A DNA stretch of 64,000 bases from Zoroaster sp. YZ-2022 (GCA_029582265.1 CM055823.1:16551019-16615018), one strand, 5' to 3'. Counted from the stretch's first letter, positions 24,840 through 34,408 are shown. Program-made: numbers and translations. Notes: generated by a model from the sequence alone, not told the origin.

Positions 24840-25395
24840 CTTGAAGTCAAAACATAATCCCGCAGTATGAGAATAACAGATTTGTAATGTTTGTATACTA
24901 GAACTATATGTTAGCCAGTTACTTCTATTCCATTACAGTGATCAAACCATGCAATAAGTTGCCAGAAACATTGGCTACCTTCAAGAAAAAAACTGAGGGT
25001 CCTTCCCATAGGTGCACATAAGACCATGCCGGGTATCCGGGTACCTGGATACTCGACTGAAACTGTTCCATTTTTCAGTTCCAATTACTCGTAAACGACT
25101 GTTGAAAATTTCAACTGACCATATAAGCCACACAAATGGAAATCTCAAAATTTTTTGTTAACAAAATGTGTGTGGGGAATGGGGATGATATGAGTCGTTT
25201 TTAATATAGAGGTCCACAAAAGTCCATATGACTCTAATAAAACAAGAATGTAATTTGTGTTCATATTAGTTATTTTATACATTTGGGAGTATTTTCGTGT
25301 TTTACAAAATTGTTTACAGGTACCCAAGTATCCAAATATTTCCAATTTCTGGTATACGGTTCCCGAAATAAACAAAAACGCACAGGACTAAACGT

Positions 25396-25625
25396 ACAGG
25401 ACTAAACAACAAAGTGTCCAAGTAAGTAACAATGACTTAACATTTAGAGTCCTTAACACACAGAGTCCTTCCCATAGGTGTACAGGACTAAACAACAAAG
25501 TGTCCAAGTAAGTAACAGTGACTTAACATTTAGAGTCCTTAACACACAGAGTCCTTCCCATAGGTGTACAGGACTAAACAACAAAGTGTCCAAGTAAGTA
25601 ACAGTGACTTAACATTTATGAGTAA
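25396..25625. repeat. 86-bp tandem repeat, about 2.6 copies
   Basis: Units starting acaggactaaacaacaaag lie at 25396, 25482 and 25568. The second tandem unit of the locus has one copy (about 48150), so the array expanded in copy 1 only. An insert of about 375 bp (25020-25395) absent from copy 2 precedes it. Confidence 0.85.
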
Positions 25626-26341
25626 ACATTTATATACGTGTTAACGGACCACAGGTCTGTAAATGAAATATTCTTTCATTCATCATGCTGACAGAATTGT
25701 ATTTCCTTTTTATCTTGAACTTTCACCTCATGGGGTCAAATTTAAAAAGTCTTCTTTGATGTACCAAGACTAATCCACCAATCAAGTATGAAGATTATCC
25801 ATGAAGTATTTCTGAAGTGTGACGGGCGGATGGACACATGCACAAAGAACATGTATGATCCTATTTGCTTTGACTTTGGCATACAAATAAATACAAATGT
25901 TTAGAATTTAAAAAAATTAATAAATACAAAAAACAATTGAAAAGTATGATGATAAACCTGTGCGAGTAGGATTTAGACAATAAATCAATGATTCAAAGTC
26001 AACCACAAAAGGTTTTCCCAGTTTTAGCAATGTGAAGACCACTCTTCCAATTAAATCCTACCACTACCCAAGCATCTAAACCAACACTTTCTTTCCCCCA
26101 TTGAAATATAAAAGTCGTTGACATCTCTCCTGCAAAGACAAGTTTAGAAAACATGAGGAAACCATCCCCATGTGTTTGTTTTATTTTCTTTTGCTTGAGC
26201 TTATGTGATACATGTCCTCTAAAGCAGTATCTTATGTGTCAACATATCCTGGCCCTTAATGACCAAATGCTATTTGCTACTTAGACAACTTGTATCTACA
26301 CAAGTACATGAGGCACATTTGATGCAATGCTCATTTCATAT

Positions 26342-27046
26342 TGTAACGCAATGCAGTATCGATTAGAGTGTATTCGAATATTTAGGTTGCTGGATTAGGA
26401 CGGTAACCCTGGCTAGTGTCTAGCCGTCATTTACTATATATATGTGACAGTTGTTGGAGGGTGCCAGTCTAGAGCAGTGTTCTATAAAACCACGGAGCGG
26501 GCGTGTTTCGCTCTCTTTTCCCTGTTTGCAGCAAGTCGGGTGCAGACGTATATTTCTAGCTGGTGATTAAAGGGTGTTGAATCAAGTCTAGGAAAGAGCC
26601 TCATACTTTGTGTGAGTTTAATAATTTGCATCCCTGCCAGTCTAATAAATCACATAGCTGTGTCAATTCTTTGTAAATCATTTAAATCACGGTAATATAA
26701 TTCAGTACAATTCATTGTAATCAATTATCAACATTAAGCCAAGAAGATTATGTGACGTAGGCGACGCGCCTTGAGTTAATGGGGCGCATGTTCTGGTAGA
26801 ATAAATAACCACAGAGTTGGCTTTCAATATAACTCTTTTCGTCTCCGTCATTGTCTGTGCTCTTCCCCCTCCCCTGAGGGTGTGTTGTGTTTTAAGTTAG
26901 AGAGGGAATAAGAACCTGGTGGTGCGCTGCGGGCCTGGCGGTAAACTGCCGCCCAAACGGATCGTCGTCACCGGCCTACCAAGCTGCCGCTCGCTGACGT
27001 TGGCTGAGACCGACCCGGGTCGCAGACAGAGGACAAAACCGTCACA
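26342..27046 (+). repeat. 5' LTR (705 bp)
   Basis: Begins TG and ends CA. It has a TATA box (tataaaa, 26483-26489), so the U3/R boundary should lie a little downstream, and aataaa at 26644-26649 as a possible poly(A) signal. I see no difference from the 3' LTR. Confidence 0.95.
26483..26489 (+). promoter_or_regulatory. LTR TATA box
   Basis: tataaaa sits about 140 bp into the LTR, 155 bp upstream of aataaa. This is the usual place for a Pol II core promoter in a retrotransposon LTR. The 3' LTR has the same site at 34550-34556. Confidence 0.6.
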
Positions 27047-27048
27047 AA

Positions 27049-27066
27049 TGGTGTCAGAAGTGGGAT
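27049..27066 (+). promoter_or_regulatory. Primer binding site, tRNA-Leu type
   Basis: Two bases after the 5' LTR, tggtgtcagaagtgggat complements the 3' end (with CCA) of animal tRNA-Leu, as I know it, over 18 nt. This would prime minus-strand synthesis. Confidence 0.8.
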
Positions 27067-27163
27067 AGGCGCCGGAGTATTACGCCACAGGTTATTCCAA
27101 TAATTAACACCCACGCCTACAAGGTGCCAACGACAACAACAAAGTATCACCTATATAGGCGAC

Positions 27164-28618
27164 ATGGCGAAGAGTTTGATTGACTTTGACGAGGATGAAT
27201 TGACTGAAGTCGTGCAGAGTGGTGGAGATGATTCGAGGCCGGGTGCGGGCGAAATAGAGCAGCTAAAGACAGAGTTGCGTCGATTGAGACTACAATTTGA
27301 AGAGGCATTGACGAAAAAGGACTCAGGGTTCCAGTCAAGTAATGCGTCGATAATTACCCAGTTTGGTAGCGCCGAAGACAGTACTACCATTGGAATGCCG
27401 ACGCCTACGCCTAGCTTACGTTTAGCGCCTACACCACGGCCACGTACCAAGTTACGTTCTACACTAGCGCCTGTACCGACTCCAGTTTCTTCACACACGG
27501 CAGTTTCGATGTCTTCGGGGAAGACGTTGATGGATGACTTAGTAGATGAAAGCTTGCCAGCCTTTGAGCTACATGGGAGCTCTACTGTATGCCGGCAGAG
27601 GAGTATCCAAGTGGGGGCTTCATTACAGTCTACAAGAGGCTCCACGGCAGGAGTAGACGACTCGTGTCTACCGCCTAGAGAAATAAATAAAAAAGTGAGT
27701 GACACAACGAAGACTAGTGGCGAACCACAAGTGACAAGACGGCCGAATATTGTGCCCGACAGGTTCAGTGGGAAAACCCCATGGCGGGACTATAAGCAAC
27801 ACTTTGAGGCGTGCAGAGTGGCGAATAACTGGACGGACAACCAGGCCAAAGTTTTTCTTGCAGCGAGCCTGCAAGGGTCTGCAGTAAAGGTGTTAGGGAA
27901 CCTGACGGGTGGCGGAGGTAACGTGACTTACACTGAGTTAGTAAGCCTATTAGAGAAAAGATTTGGGCCAGGGCAGCTCGCTGAGAATCACCTCATGGAA
28001 CTGCGTCATAGGAGACAAGGGCCCAAGGAATCTTTGCAGGAACTTGGCCAGGCAATCCGTGAGCTGACTGCGCTCGCCTACCCGGAGTTAACCGAAGAGG
28101 GCAGGGATCGCCTGGCTCGTGGTCACTTCTCTGATGCGATTGAAGAGCAGGTTATTAGAGAAGGAGTTTTCCGTGCAAGACCTTCATCACTGGATGAGGC
28201 AGTAAGAGCTGCGCTTAACACAGAGGGTTTCCTCAAGATAGAGGAACACAGAGGCGGTAGGCATTCCAAGCTAGCAAGAATGGTGGAGAGTGAAGGGTCA
28301 TGTCCTTTGAAAGACGTGATAGAAGAGCAACGGCAGTTGAAAGAATCATTATTAGAGAACCAGCGTGAGGTAAAGGCGTGGATGGAGAAAATCAACCAAG
28401 ACGTTTATCCTAAGACCACTGGAAACAGTGAGACCTCACGTGGCGCCTATCAAAGGCGGAAGGCGACTCCCAATGACAGTTGCTATAACTGTAAGGAGAA
28501 GGGACACTTCGCCCGTAATTGCCCACAACATTCACCTGGAAAGAAAGCGAAGTCGGGAAACGAAGACCAGCTGACCCAGCGGCCCGGGGGAAAGCTGGAT
28601 GCACAACAGGGCCAATAG
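27164..28618 (+). CDS. gag: Gag polyprotein, Ty3/gypsy
   Basis: 484 residues from ATG 27164, the first ATG after a short leader. Residues 30-52 look like a short coiled coil (EIEQLKTELRRLRLQFEEAL). Residues about 75-115 are Pro/Thr-rich. Residues about 200-345 hold a retrotransposon-gag (capsid) region starting near FSGKTPWRDYKQHF. A single CCHC zinc knuckle, CYNCKEKGHFARNC, lies at 440-453 and should bind the genomic RNA. The last 100 nt overlap pol in the -1 frame, with a slippery site at 28555. No stop or frameshift is seen inside. Confidence 0.92.
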   Translation: MAKSLIDFDEDELTEVVQSGGDDSRPGAGEIEQLKTELRRLRLQFEEALTKKDSGFQSSNASIITQFGSAEDSTTIGMPTPTPSLRLAPTPRPRTKLRSTLAPVPTPVSSHTAVSMSSGKTLMDDLVDESLPAFELHGSSTVCRQRSIQVGASLQSTRGSTAGVDDSCLPPREINKKVSDTTKTSGEPQVTRRPNIVPDRFSGKTPWRDYKQHFEACRVANNWTDNQAKVFLAASLQGSAVKVLGNLTGGGGNVTYTELVSLLEKRFGPGQLAENHLMELRHRRQGPKESLQELGQAIRELTALAYPELTEEGRDRLARGHFSDAIEEQVIREGVFRARPSSLDEAVRAALNTEGFLKIEEHRGGRHSKLARMVESEGSCPLKDVIEEQRQLKESLLENQREVKAWMEKINQDVYPKTTGNSETSRGAYQRRKATPNDSCYNCKEKGHFARNCPQHSPGKKAKSGNEDQLTQRPGGKLDAQQGQ

Positions 28619-31600
28619 GTGCAAAAGAGCACAAAGAGGAAGATGGTGAATCGACGCCATTTTCATTTGATGTAGCACGCACCGGGTTATTTGTACATGC
28701 AGTGATAAGAGGAATCAAGGCCAAGTTATTGATTGATACCGGTGCAACGGATACAGTGCTTTCATCAGAACTGTACTACCAAATACCAAAGGAAAGCAGG
28801 CCAAATCTAAAAATCAACGGACCAAGGGTACGCACTGCCGATGGCAGTAGTATGGAGACACTCGGCAGCGCCTGGATTGAAGTCCAGGTTGGTAAGACTA
28901 CTTGTTCCTTGAATGCTGTGTTTGGGAACACAGGAAAGATCAAAGGGATATTGGGGATGGATTTTCTGCTTCCCACCAGGGGAAACCTAGACTTCCAGAC
29001 TTTGGAATTAAAGGTGAACGGCGAGAGAATCAGGTGCATAGATAATGAAGGATATGGAATCTGTGCCAGAGTGGTTGTAAGCGAGACCACGAGAGTACCA
29101 GCCGGGCACGAGGCGTTGTTACCGGGGTGTACGATGAGGAAAAAGGGGTACAGTGGACTTGCAGTTATTGAGCCAGTTGAAAGGAGTGAGATAGCGAACA
29201 AGGGCGTGGTGGTTGCTCGGGTACTTGTGAAGGCCAATGAGGGGACACTGCCTATTAGAGTGTTCAACCCAGGAAAGAGGGAATGTGTGGTGCGAAGAGG
29301 AACCATGGCTGGTTTTTTGACACCAGTAGGGGAAGGCGACATAGATAAAGAGGCGCTAGAGCTGCCTGCGCCTGGGGAACGTGTTAAAGTTCCCGATCAC
29401 CTTGTTGACTTGTTTGACAGAAGCAAAGAAGGGGTAAACCATAGGCATCACAACAGCATAGCCCAACTACTAAGCAAGTACCAAGACATCTTTTCCACGG
29501 GAGACTCGGACATTGGGCGTACGGACTGGGTGCGCCATCAAATCAATACCGGTGATGCCCGACCTATAAAGGAGAGGCCCAGAAGATTTCCTCCCAAGGA
29601 ACAAGATGAGATTCAGCGACAAGTGAAAGACATGGTGCATAATGGTACCATTGAGCCTACAGATAGCCCATGGGCATCGAACGTTGTCCTCGTGAAAAAG
29701 AAGGATGGAAGTAAGAGGTTTTGCGTGGACTACCGTCGCCTAAATTCAGTTACAATAAAGGACGCCTACCCGATCCCACGCATAGATGAGTCACTGGATA
29801 CATTGGCAGGCTCAAAGTGGTTTTCCACTTTGGACTTAGCGTCGGGATATTGGCAAGTTGAACTCGACAAGGAGGCCCGGCAGAAGTCTGCGTTTGTGGT
29901 CCGTGGGGGCCTGTACAGCTGGCGAGTCATGCCATTCGGGCTGTGTAATGCCCCATCTACCTTTGAAAGACTCATGGAGAGGGTCCTATCGGGATTACAT
30001 TGGGAGATACTGCTCGTCTACCTTGACGACGTCATTGTGTTCGCAAACACAGTTGAGGAGGAGTTGATTCGCCTTGAAGCAGTTTTCCAGCGCCTTCGTG
30101 AGGCAGGCTTAAAACTTAAACCCAAGAAGTGTCATTTGTTCAAGCAAAGTGTGTTGTACCTAGGTCACATAGTGTCGGGTGATGGAATCGCCACAGACCC
30201 CGAGAAGATTAGAGCTGTACGGGATTGGAAAACGCCTACGACTGTGAAAGAAGTGCAGAGTTTCTTAGGTCTTGCGTCCTATTATCGCAGATTCATAAAG
30301 GGTTTTGCTGATATAGCACGTCCCTTGCACCGCCTTACTGAAAAGGCACGGGAGTTTTTGTGGGATGATGACTGCAACAAGGCTTTCAAAGACTTGAGGA
30401 ACTGCCTACAGGAGGCACCCGTGTTGAAGTACCCCGACCCTGAGGCCGATTACATACTTGATACCGATGCTAGTGGTGTGGGAATAGGTGCAGTCCTGTC
30501 GCAGGTGACAGACGGTCAGGAGAAGGTGGTCTCCTACGCTAGCAGGGCACTAAGTAAAGCAGAGCGCAACTATTGCGTCACACGCAGGGAGTTGCTGGCC
30601 GTTGTAGTGTTTCTGAAGCAATTCAGGCAATACTTATACGGAAATAAAGTCACCATTAGAACTGATCATGGAGCCTTGCGTTGGCTAGTTAATTTCCGAG
30701 AACCGCAAGGTCAGATGGCTCGCTGGTTACAGGTGATAGGCGAGTACAACTTCACTATAGTGCATCGAGCTGGTAGATCACACGGAAACGCCGATGGTTT
30801 GTCACGCAAAGAGTGTTCTCAGTGTGGGCGCGATGAGCGGCCACGCGGGGTGTTGAAGGATAGAGCCGAAGTGGTAGGCGAAGGAGTCATTCCAGACAAA
30901 GGCGAGACAACCGTGAGAGCTGTGGCCAATAGGCCTTTGATCACATGTAAAGAGATGAGGGAGGCCCAACTGAAGGATATGTCTATCAAATGGGTGTTAG
31001 AAGAGAAGGAAAAAGGGGTGGAAAGGCCTGACTGGAAGGAGATTTCTTCTAGATCGTCTACAGCAAAAACATACTGGCGCCTGTGGGACCAACTGGCTGT
31101 AAGAGACAACGTTCTTTCCAGGCGATGGGAGTCGGATGACGGCCGCCAGGTGAAGTGGCGCACAGTGCTACCTGAGATATTTCGGATAGATCTAGTGAAG
31201 GAGTTACACGGTGGTGTGACGAGTGGACATTTGGGCGTCAAGAAAACGATGGCAAAAGTCTGCGCAAGGTTCTACTGGGGTGGTATGACCGCCGATATAA
31301 GATCAATTATAAGACAGTGCAACGTGTGCGCAAAGAGAAAATCCCCAGTCAAGGCTAGGAAGGCGCCATTACAACAGCATATAGTGGGCGCGCCTATGGA
31401 ACGTGTCGCCTTGGACATCATTGGTCCTCTGCCAGAGACAAAGAAGGGAAATAAGTACATCTTGGTTGTAGGTGACTACCTATCTAAATGGATGGAGGCT
31501 TACCCCATACCGGACCAAACAGCGGTAACAGTTGCTGAGAAATTTGTAAATGAGTACGTGTGTCGTTTTGGTGTGCCTGATGTACTACATTCGGATCAGG

Positions 31601-32649
31601 GGCGTAACTTTGAATCCAGAGTTTTTGCAGAAATGTGTGAAATTCTAGGGATTGAGAAGACACGTACATGTCCTTATAACCCAAAATCGGACGGAATGAT
31701 TGAGAGATTCAATCGCACTCTCATCACAATGGTTGCAATGATGATTGAGCCCAACAAACGACAGCGTGACTGGGACGAGAAACTTCCACTAGCCACATTT
31801 GCTTACCGTGCCACACCGCAGGAGTCAACTGGCGAGACGCCAAACATGCTAATGCTGGGACGTGAGCTGCGCCTACCTCTTGACCTGACAACTGAGATGC
31901 CGGGTGACAGCAAAGATGAAATAGGTGCTGTGGAGACTGACTACGCGTGTGAATTACGGCAGCGGATGAGGGCAGCCCATGAAAGGGCACGAGAATGCCT
32001 AAAGCAAAGCGCTAGAAGGCAAAAGGCGCACTACGATCGACGAGCCTCCCAGGGTAAACTACAACCCGGCAACTTTGTATGGTTGCATAACCCTGCAAAA
32101 CGTAAGGGCCTAACACCTAAGTTACAATGCAGATGGGAGGGACCATATCTGATCACACACAAACTATCCGATGTGACGTACAGAATTCAGAGGAAGCCAC
32201 GAGGGAAGATGAAGGTAGTTCACTGTGACAGATTGAAAGCTTATGAAGGTGAACCAATTAAAGCATGGACAGTTGGTACAACCTACGATTCGCCTATTCG
32301 GAAGGATAGCCAGGTGAATAATGGTGTGACTCTGGTGCAAGGTGCGCAAGAAGAGTTAATGCAGAGTCCTATGAGCTCACCGCTTGACGGAGATGTACAA
32401 TATAGTGACATGCAGGTTCCTTCTTCCATGACTGAAGAAGCATCCTTGAACGCGTCAATACGTCCAACTGAGCAGACACAAACACTGAGGGCAGACAGTA
32501 CTGTGTATAATGAGGAACTGCAGGCTCGGAGAAGATTATCAGACCCTGAAGTTACAAATCCGTACGGGCAGTCTAGCAGTAGGCCCGCGGCACCACCACC
32601 TAGGCGAAACCCACCTAGGCAACATAAAATGCCAAAGAGATATTTGTAG
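28519..32649 (+). CDS. pol: Pol polyprotein: protease, RT, RNase H, integrase
   Basis: The open frame covers 1376 codons; translation enters by -1 frameshift at about 28561, so there is no start codon of its own. Aspartic protease DTGA is at residues 73-76. RT includes D439 (FSTLDLASGYWQ) and YLDD at 501-504. RNase H starts near LDTDASG (D648, D650). The integrase zinc site is H897, H904, C934, C937, and the DD35E core is D966, D1026, E1062. A GPY/F-like motif is at 1208-1210. About 110 residues of Ser/Thr/Gln-rich tail follow. All catalytic residues are present and the frame is intact, so this copy may be active or recently so. Confidence 0.95.
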   Translation: MPTTFTWKESEVGKRRPADPAARGKAGCTTGPIGAKEHKEEDGESTPFSFDVARTGLFVHAVIRGIKAKLLIDTGATDTVLSSELYYQIPKESRPNLKINGPRVRTADGSSMETLGSAWIEVQVGKTTCSLNAVFGNTGKIKGILGMDFLLPTRGNLDFQTLELKVNGERIRCIDNEGYGICARVVVSETTRVPAGHEALLPGCTMRKKGYSGLAVIEPVERSEIANKGVVVARVLVKANEGTLPIRVFNPGKRECVVRRGTMAGFLTPVGEGDIDKEALELPAPGERVKVPDHLVDLFDRSKEGVNHRHHNSIAQLLSKYQDIFSTGDSDIGRTDWVRHQINTGDARPIKERPRRFPPKEQDEIQRQVKDMVHNGTIEPTDSPWASNVVLVKKKDGSKRFCVDYRRLNSVTIKDAYPIPRIDESLDTLAGSKWFSTLDLASGYWQVELDKEARQKSAFVVRGGLYSWRVMPFGLCNAPSTFERLMERVLSGLHWEILLVYLDDVIVFANTVEEELIRLEAVFQRLREAGLKLKPKKCHLFKQSVLYLGHIVSGDGIATDPEKIRAVRDWKTPTTVKEVQSFLGLASYYRRFIKGFADIARPLHRLTEKAREFLWDDDCNKAFKDLRNCLQEAPVLKYPDPEADYILDTDASGVGIGAVLSQVTDGQEKVVSYASRALSKAERNYCVTRRELLAVVVFLKQFRQYLYGNKVTIRTDHGALRWLVNFREPQGQMARWLQVIGEYNFTIVHRAGRSHGNADGLSRKECSQCGRDERPRGVLKDRAEVVGEGVIPDKGETTVRAVANRPLITCKEMREAQLKDMSIKWVLEEKEKGVERPDWKEISSRSSTAKTYWRLWDQLAVRDNVLSRRWESDDGRQVKWRTVLPEIFRIDLVKELHGGVTSGHLGVKKTMAKVCARFYWGGMTADIRSIIRQCNVCAKRKSPVKARKAPLQQHIVGAPMERVALDIIGPLPETKKGNKYILVVGDYLSKWMEAYPIPDQTAVTVAEKFVNEYVCRFGVPDVLHSDQGRNFESRVFAEMCEILGIEKTRTCPYNPKSDGMIERFNRTLITMVAMMIEPNKRQRDWDEKLPLATFAYRATPQESTGETPNMLMLGRELRLPLDLTTEMPGDSKDEIGAVETDYACELRQRMRAAHERARECLKQSARRQKAHYDRRASQGKLQPGNFVWLHNPAKRKGLTPKLQCRWEGPYLITHKLSDVTYRIQRKPRGKMKVVHCDRLKAYEGEPIKAWTVGTTYDSPIRKDSQVNNGVTLVQGAQEELMQSPMSSPLDGDVQYSDMQVPSSMTEEASLNASIRPTEQTQTLRADSTVYNEELQARRRLSDPEVTNPYGQSSSRPAAPPPRRNPPRQHKMPKRYL
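28555..28598 (+). promoter_or_regulatory. -1 ribosomal frameshift signal (gag-pol)
   Basis: The heptamer GGGAAAC (28555-28561) lies in the phase needed for X XXY YYZ slippage (gag codons GGA, AAC). Five bases later ccagct (28567-28572) can pair with agctgg (28593-28598), with a G/C-rich interior that could extend the fold or form a pseudoknot. Heptamer, phase, spacing and overlap all agree with known retroviral -1 sites. Confidence 0.85.
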
Positions 32650-32792
32650 GCGAGGAGGAGCTTGTACATAGATTTTTATATAGATAACGACAGATAATAA
32701 GTAGCGGTGACAGTAGCAGTTTAGTATGGTAGCACAACAGTAACCAGTTCTTCCTTGTGTGTCGTTGCAGGCAGTAAAAGCACCAGGTGAAT
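32650..32792 (+). promoter_or_regulatory. Pol-ORF3 spacer with purine tract and splice acceptor
   Basis: Directly after the pol stop is a purine-rich gcgaggaggagc (about 32650-32661). Further on, ttcttccttgtgtgtcgttgcag ends at 32770 and looks like a strong 3' splice site, 23 nt before the first ATG (32793) of the third ORF. A spliced subgenomic RNA, as used for env-position genes in retroviruses and the Drosophila gypsy element, would explain expression of ORF3. The donor is not established; aag|gtgcca at 27123 is one option. Confidence 0.4.
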
Positions 32793-33005
32793 ATGGGAAG
32801 AGATCACAAGGAGAAGGAGTCACCCCGTGACCAACAGGGAGAAAAGACTCAGTGCCCGAAATGCAAGATGTCAATGCATAAGAGGAGTCTCGATAGGCAC
32901 CTAGCAAACGAGCACGGGACCAAGGTCCAGTACTTGTGTAGAAGGTGTTCACACAAGAACAGTAGGAGACAATCTCCGTGCCCATTACCGGGATTGCCAC
33001 CCTAA
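32793..33005 (+). CDS. ORF3, N-terminal part with C2H2 finger
   Basis: From ATG 32793 the frame runs 70 codons and stops at 33003-33005. It has a C2H2 finger (CPKC, then H and H; CX2CX11HX4H) and then a second CxxC pair (CRRC). The His pair expected for the second finger is found only in the next frame (+1), just downstream. The gene therefore looks interrupted by an indel near 32950-32970, or is joined by frameshift or splicing. The protein is not recognised. It has no signal peptide or membrane segment, so it is not an envelope protein. Confidence 0.6.
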   Translation: MGRDHKEKESPRDQQGEKTQCPKCKMSMHKRSLDRHLANEHGTKVQYLCRRCSHKNSRRQSPCPLPGLPP

Positions 33006-34074
33006 GGATGTAGATGAGGTCGACTTGATCCAGGAAAAAACCCTTGATTTCAGTGAGCACGAAAGTTCCAAATTAGAGGGAGAGGCTGGGCACACAGAGA
33101 CGCCTAGAAGCCACAGCCGTGGAGGCGAGGGTAGGCGTAAAGAGACGCCTAAAGGCAGCGACAATATGAGAGTCGTGAAGGCGACAAGTACATCCTCCCC
33201 AGAAAGGAAGCGGAAACGTGATTGGGATACCCGACGTCGCTCTACCGAAGGTGCAGCTGGTACCGGGAATGGAGGTAAGGCGGCCAAAGAGGAGCGGCCT
33301 ACAAAGCTACCTAAGAAGAGTCCTTGTACAGTGTCTAAAGCGCCTAGAGAGGAGACTTTGCCGCCTGTGGGAGCAGTGGCGCACACAAGCCTTCCGAAGA
33401 CATCAGCTTCACCTCAGGTGGCAGTACCTCAGCCAAGCGAGGAGGTGGAAGCTAGAGAGACGCCTGTGGAGCCTGAAGTGCAAGCCGACAGCCTGCGTGG
33501 ACAGCACGATGAGGAAGTAGCAGAGATCGTTCTGTCATTGTCACCTACGTCGATGGCTCAGTGGGAAGTAGAAGAAGAGCCTGCTCCGAAATCAAGGGTG
33601 ACGAATTCCCCAAGTCAGCATAAAGAAGTTGAGCCGCAGGCGATGGCATCAGATGGGCCTACCCCACGATTGGAGGAAAGTAAGTCGCCTCCAGGACTCC
33701 GTATCCATCACCTACTGGCTGGACAACCCGTGAGAATCACAGAGGAGGGTGCCACAACTGTGATTACTGGTGCAACGCAGACCATACATGAACATCGCGC
33801 ACGTCATTACGATGTTGTTTTCCTGAAAGCCCCGGTGACCACCACAGATGATGCTGCAGTTGAGCAAACTACTCGAGTCTGCAGATTGGTGCGGGAAGAG
33901 GGCGGCATCGTAAGCGTAGGACCTGGGATAACCAACGTGGAGTTGGAGAAGATCGCTACCGTTAAGAAAATCACGGAGACGGTGACACGCAGTGTTTTCC
34001 AAGAAGGAATGTTGATCACAAGAGACCACACCCAGCGAGTGTTCGAAACCAGCTTCGTGGCTGGAATCCGCTAG
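32965..34074 (+). CDS. ORF3, main part (nucleic-acid-binding-like, unknown)
   Basis: This frame is open from about 32905 but overlaps ORF3's first part. It has no ATG near its start, supporting entry from the upstream frame. After the second-finger residues (LRAHYRDCH) comes an acidic, Pro/Ser/Lys-rich region with KRKR-type basic patches, then a more ordered region from about 33690 (RIHHLLAGQPVRIT onward) to the TAG at 34072-34074. The frame beyond the TAG stays open for another 35 codons to TAA at 34180-34182, with protein-like content (LVDTWIARDTYRRI), so the TAG may be a recent nonsense change. Function unknown. Confidence 0.6.
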   Translation, partial: GDNLRAHYRDCHPKDVDEVDLIQEKTLDFSEHESSKLEGEAGHTETPRSHSRGGEGRRKETPKGSDNMRVVKATSTSSPERKRKRDWDTRRRSTEGAAGTGNGGKAAKEERPTKLPKKSPCTVSKAPREETLPPVGAVAHTSLPKTSASPQVAVPQPSEEVEARETPVEPEVQADSLRGQHDEEVAEIVLSLSPTSMAQWEVEEEPAPKSRVTNSPSQHKEVEPQAMASDGPTPRLEESKSPPGLRIHHLLAGQPVRITEEGATTVITGATQTIHEHRARHYDVVFLKAPVTTTDDAAVEQTTRVCRLVREEGGIVSVGPGITNVELEKIATVKKITETVTRSVFQEGMLITRDHTQRVFETSFVAGIR

Positions 34075-34182
34075 AAGGTGAACTATGAACTGTTGGCGAC
34101 ATGCATGGAGGAGCGTGGAATTCGCCTTGTGGACACTTGGATCGCGAGAGACACCTACCGTCGGATTTTGTTTGACTGTTAA

Positions 34183-34408
34183 CGCCTTTAGAGCCTTGTT
34201 TTCTTAACATTCGTTTTTATAAAGTTTTTTTGTTTAAAGTTTACCTTTCCATTGTATAAATACAGAGTTTGTTGTTTAAAGTTTACCTTTTCATTGTATA
34301 AAAGTTTCTTGTCGAGAGCTTTATATTTTTGTATAAAGTAAGTGCATTGCTTGTATTTTTATATCAGTTTTTAAGGTCAGACACTGACCGAAACTTAGAA
34401 GGCGCCAA
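34183..34408 (+). other. 3' untranslated region of the retrotransposon
   Basis: Two copies of a 30-bp motif (tgtttaaagtttaccttt...) lie at 34231-34260 and 34273-34302. A clear polypurine tract right before the 3' LTR is not seen; the last bases are cttagaaggcgccaa. Confidence 0.6.

Noticed and set aside
24597..24857. Plus-strand frame with a possible membrane segment
   Set aside because: The opposite strand has better evidence (splice sites and conserved PFSEEQLEVV); the plus frame has no homology.
25396..25625. CRISPR-like array
   Set aside because: The repeats are adjacent 86-bp tandem units without spacers, in an animal genome.
27151..27705. 184-codon frame opposite gag
   Set aside because: It is the antisense shadow of gag, which has clear domain content; no motif is seen on the minus strand.
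28776..29342. 188-codon frame opposite pol
   Set aside because: Antisense shadow of the protease region of pol; composition follows the sense codons.
32539..33386. Minus-strand frames across the pol end and ORF3
   Set aside because: Shadows of ORF3 and the pol tail; no independent start, splice or domain evidence.
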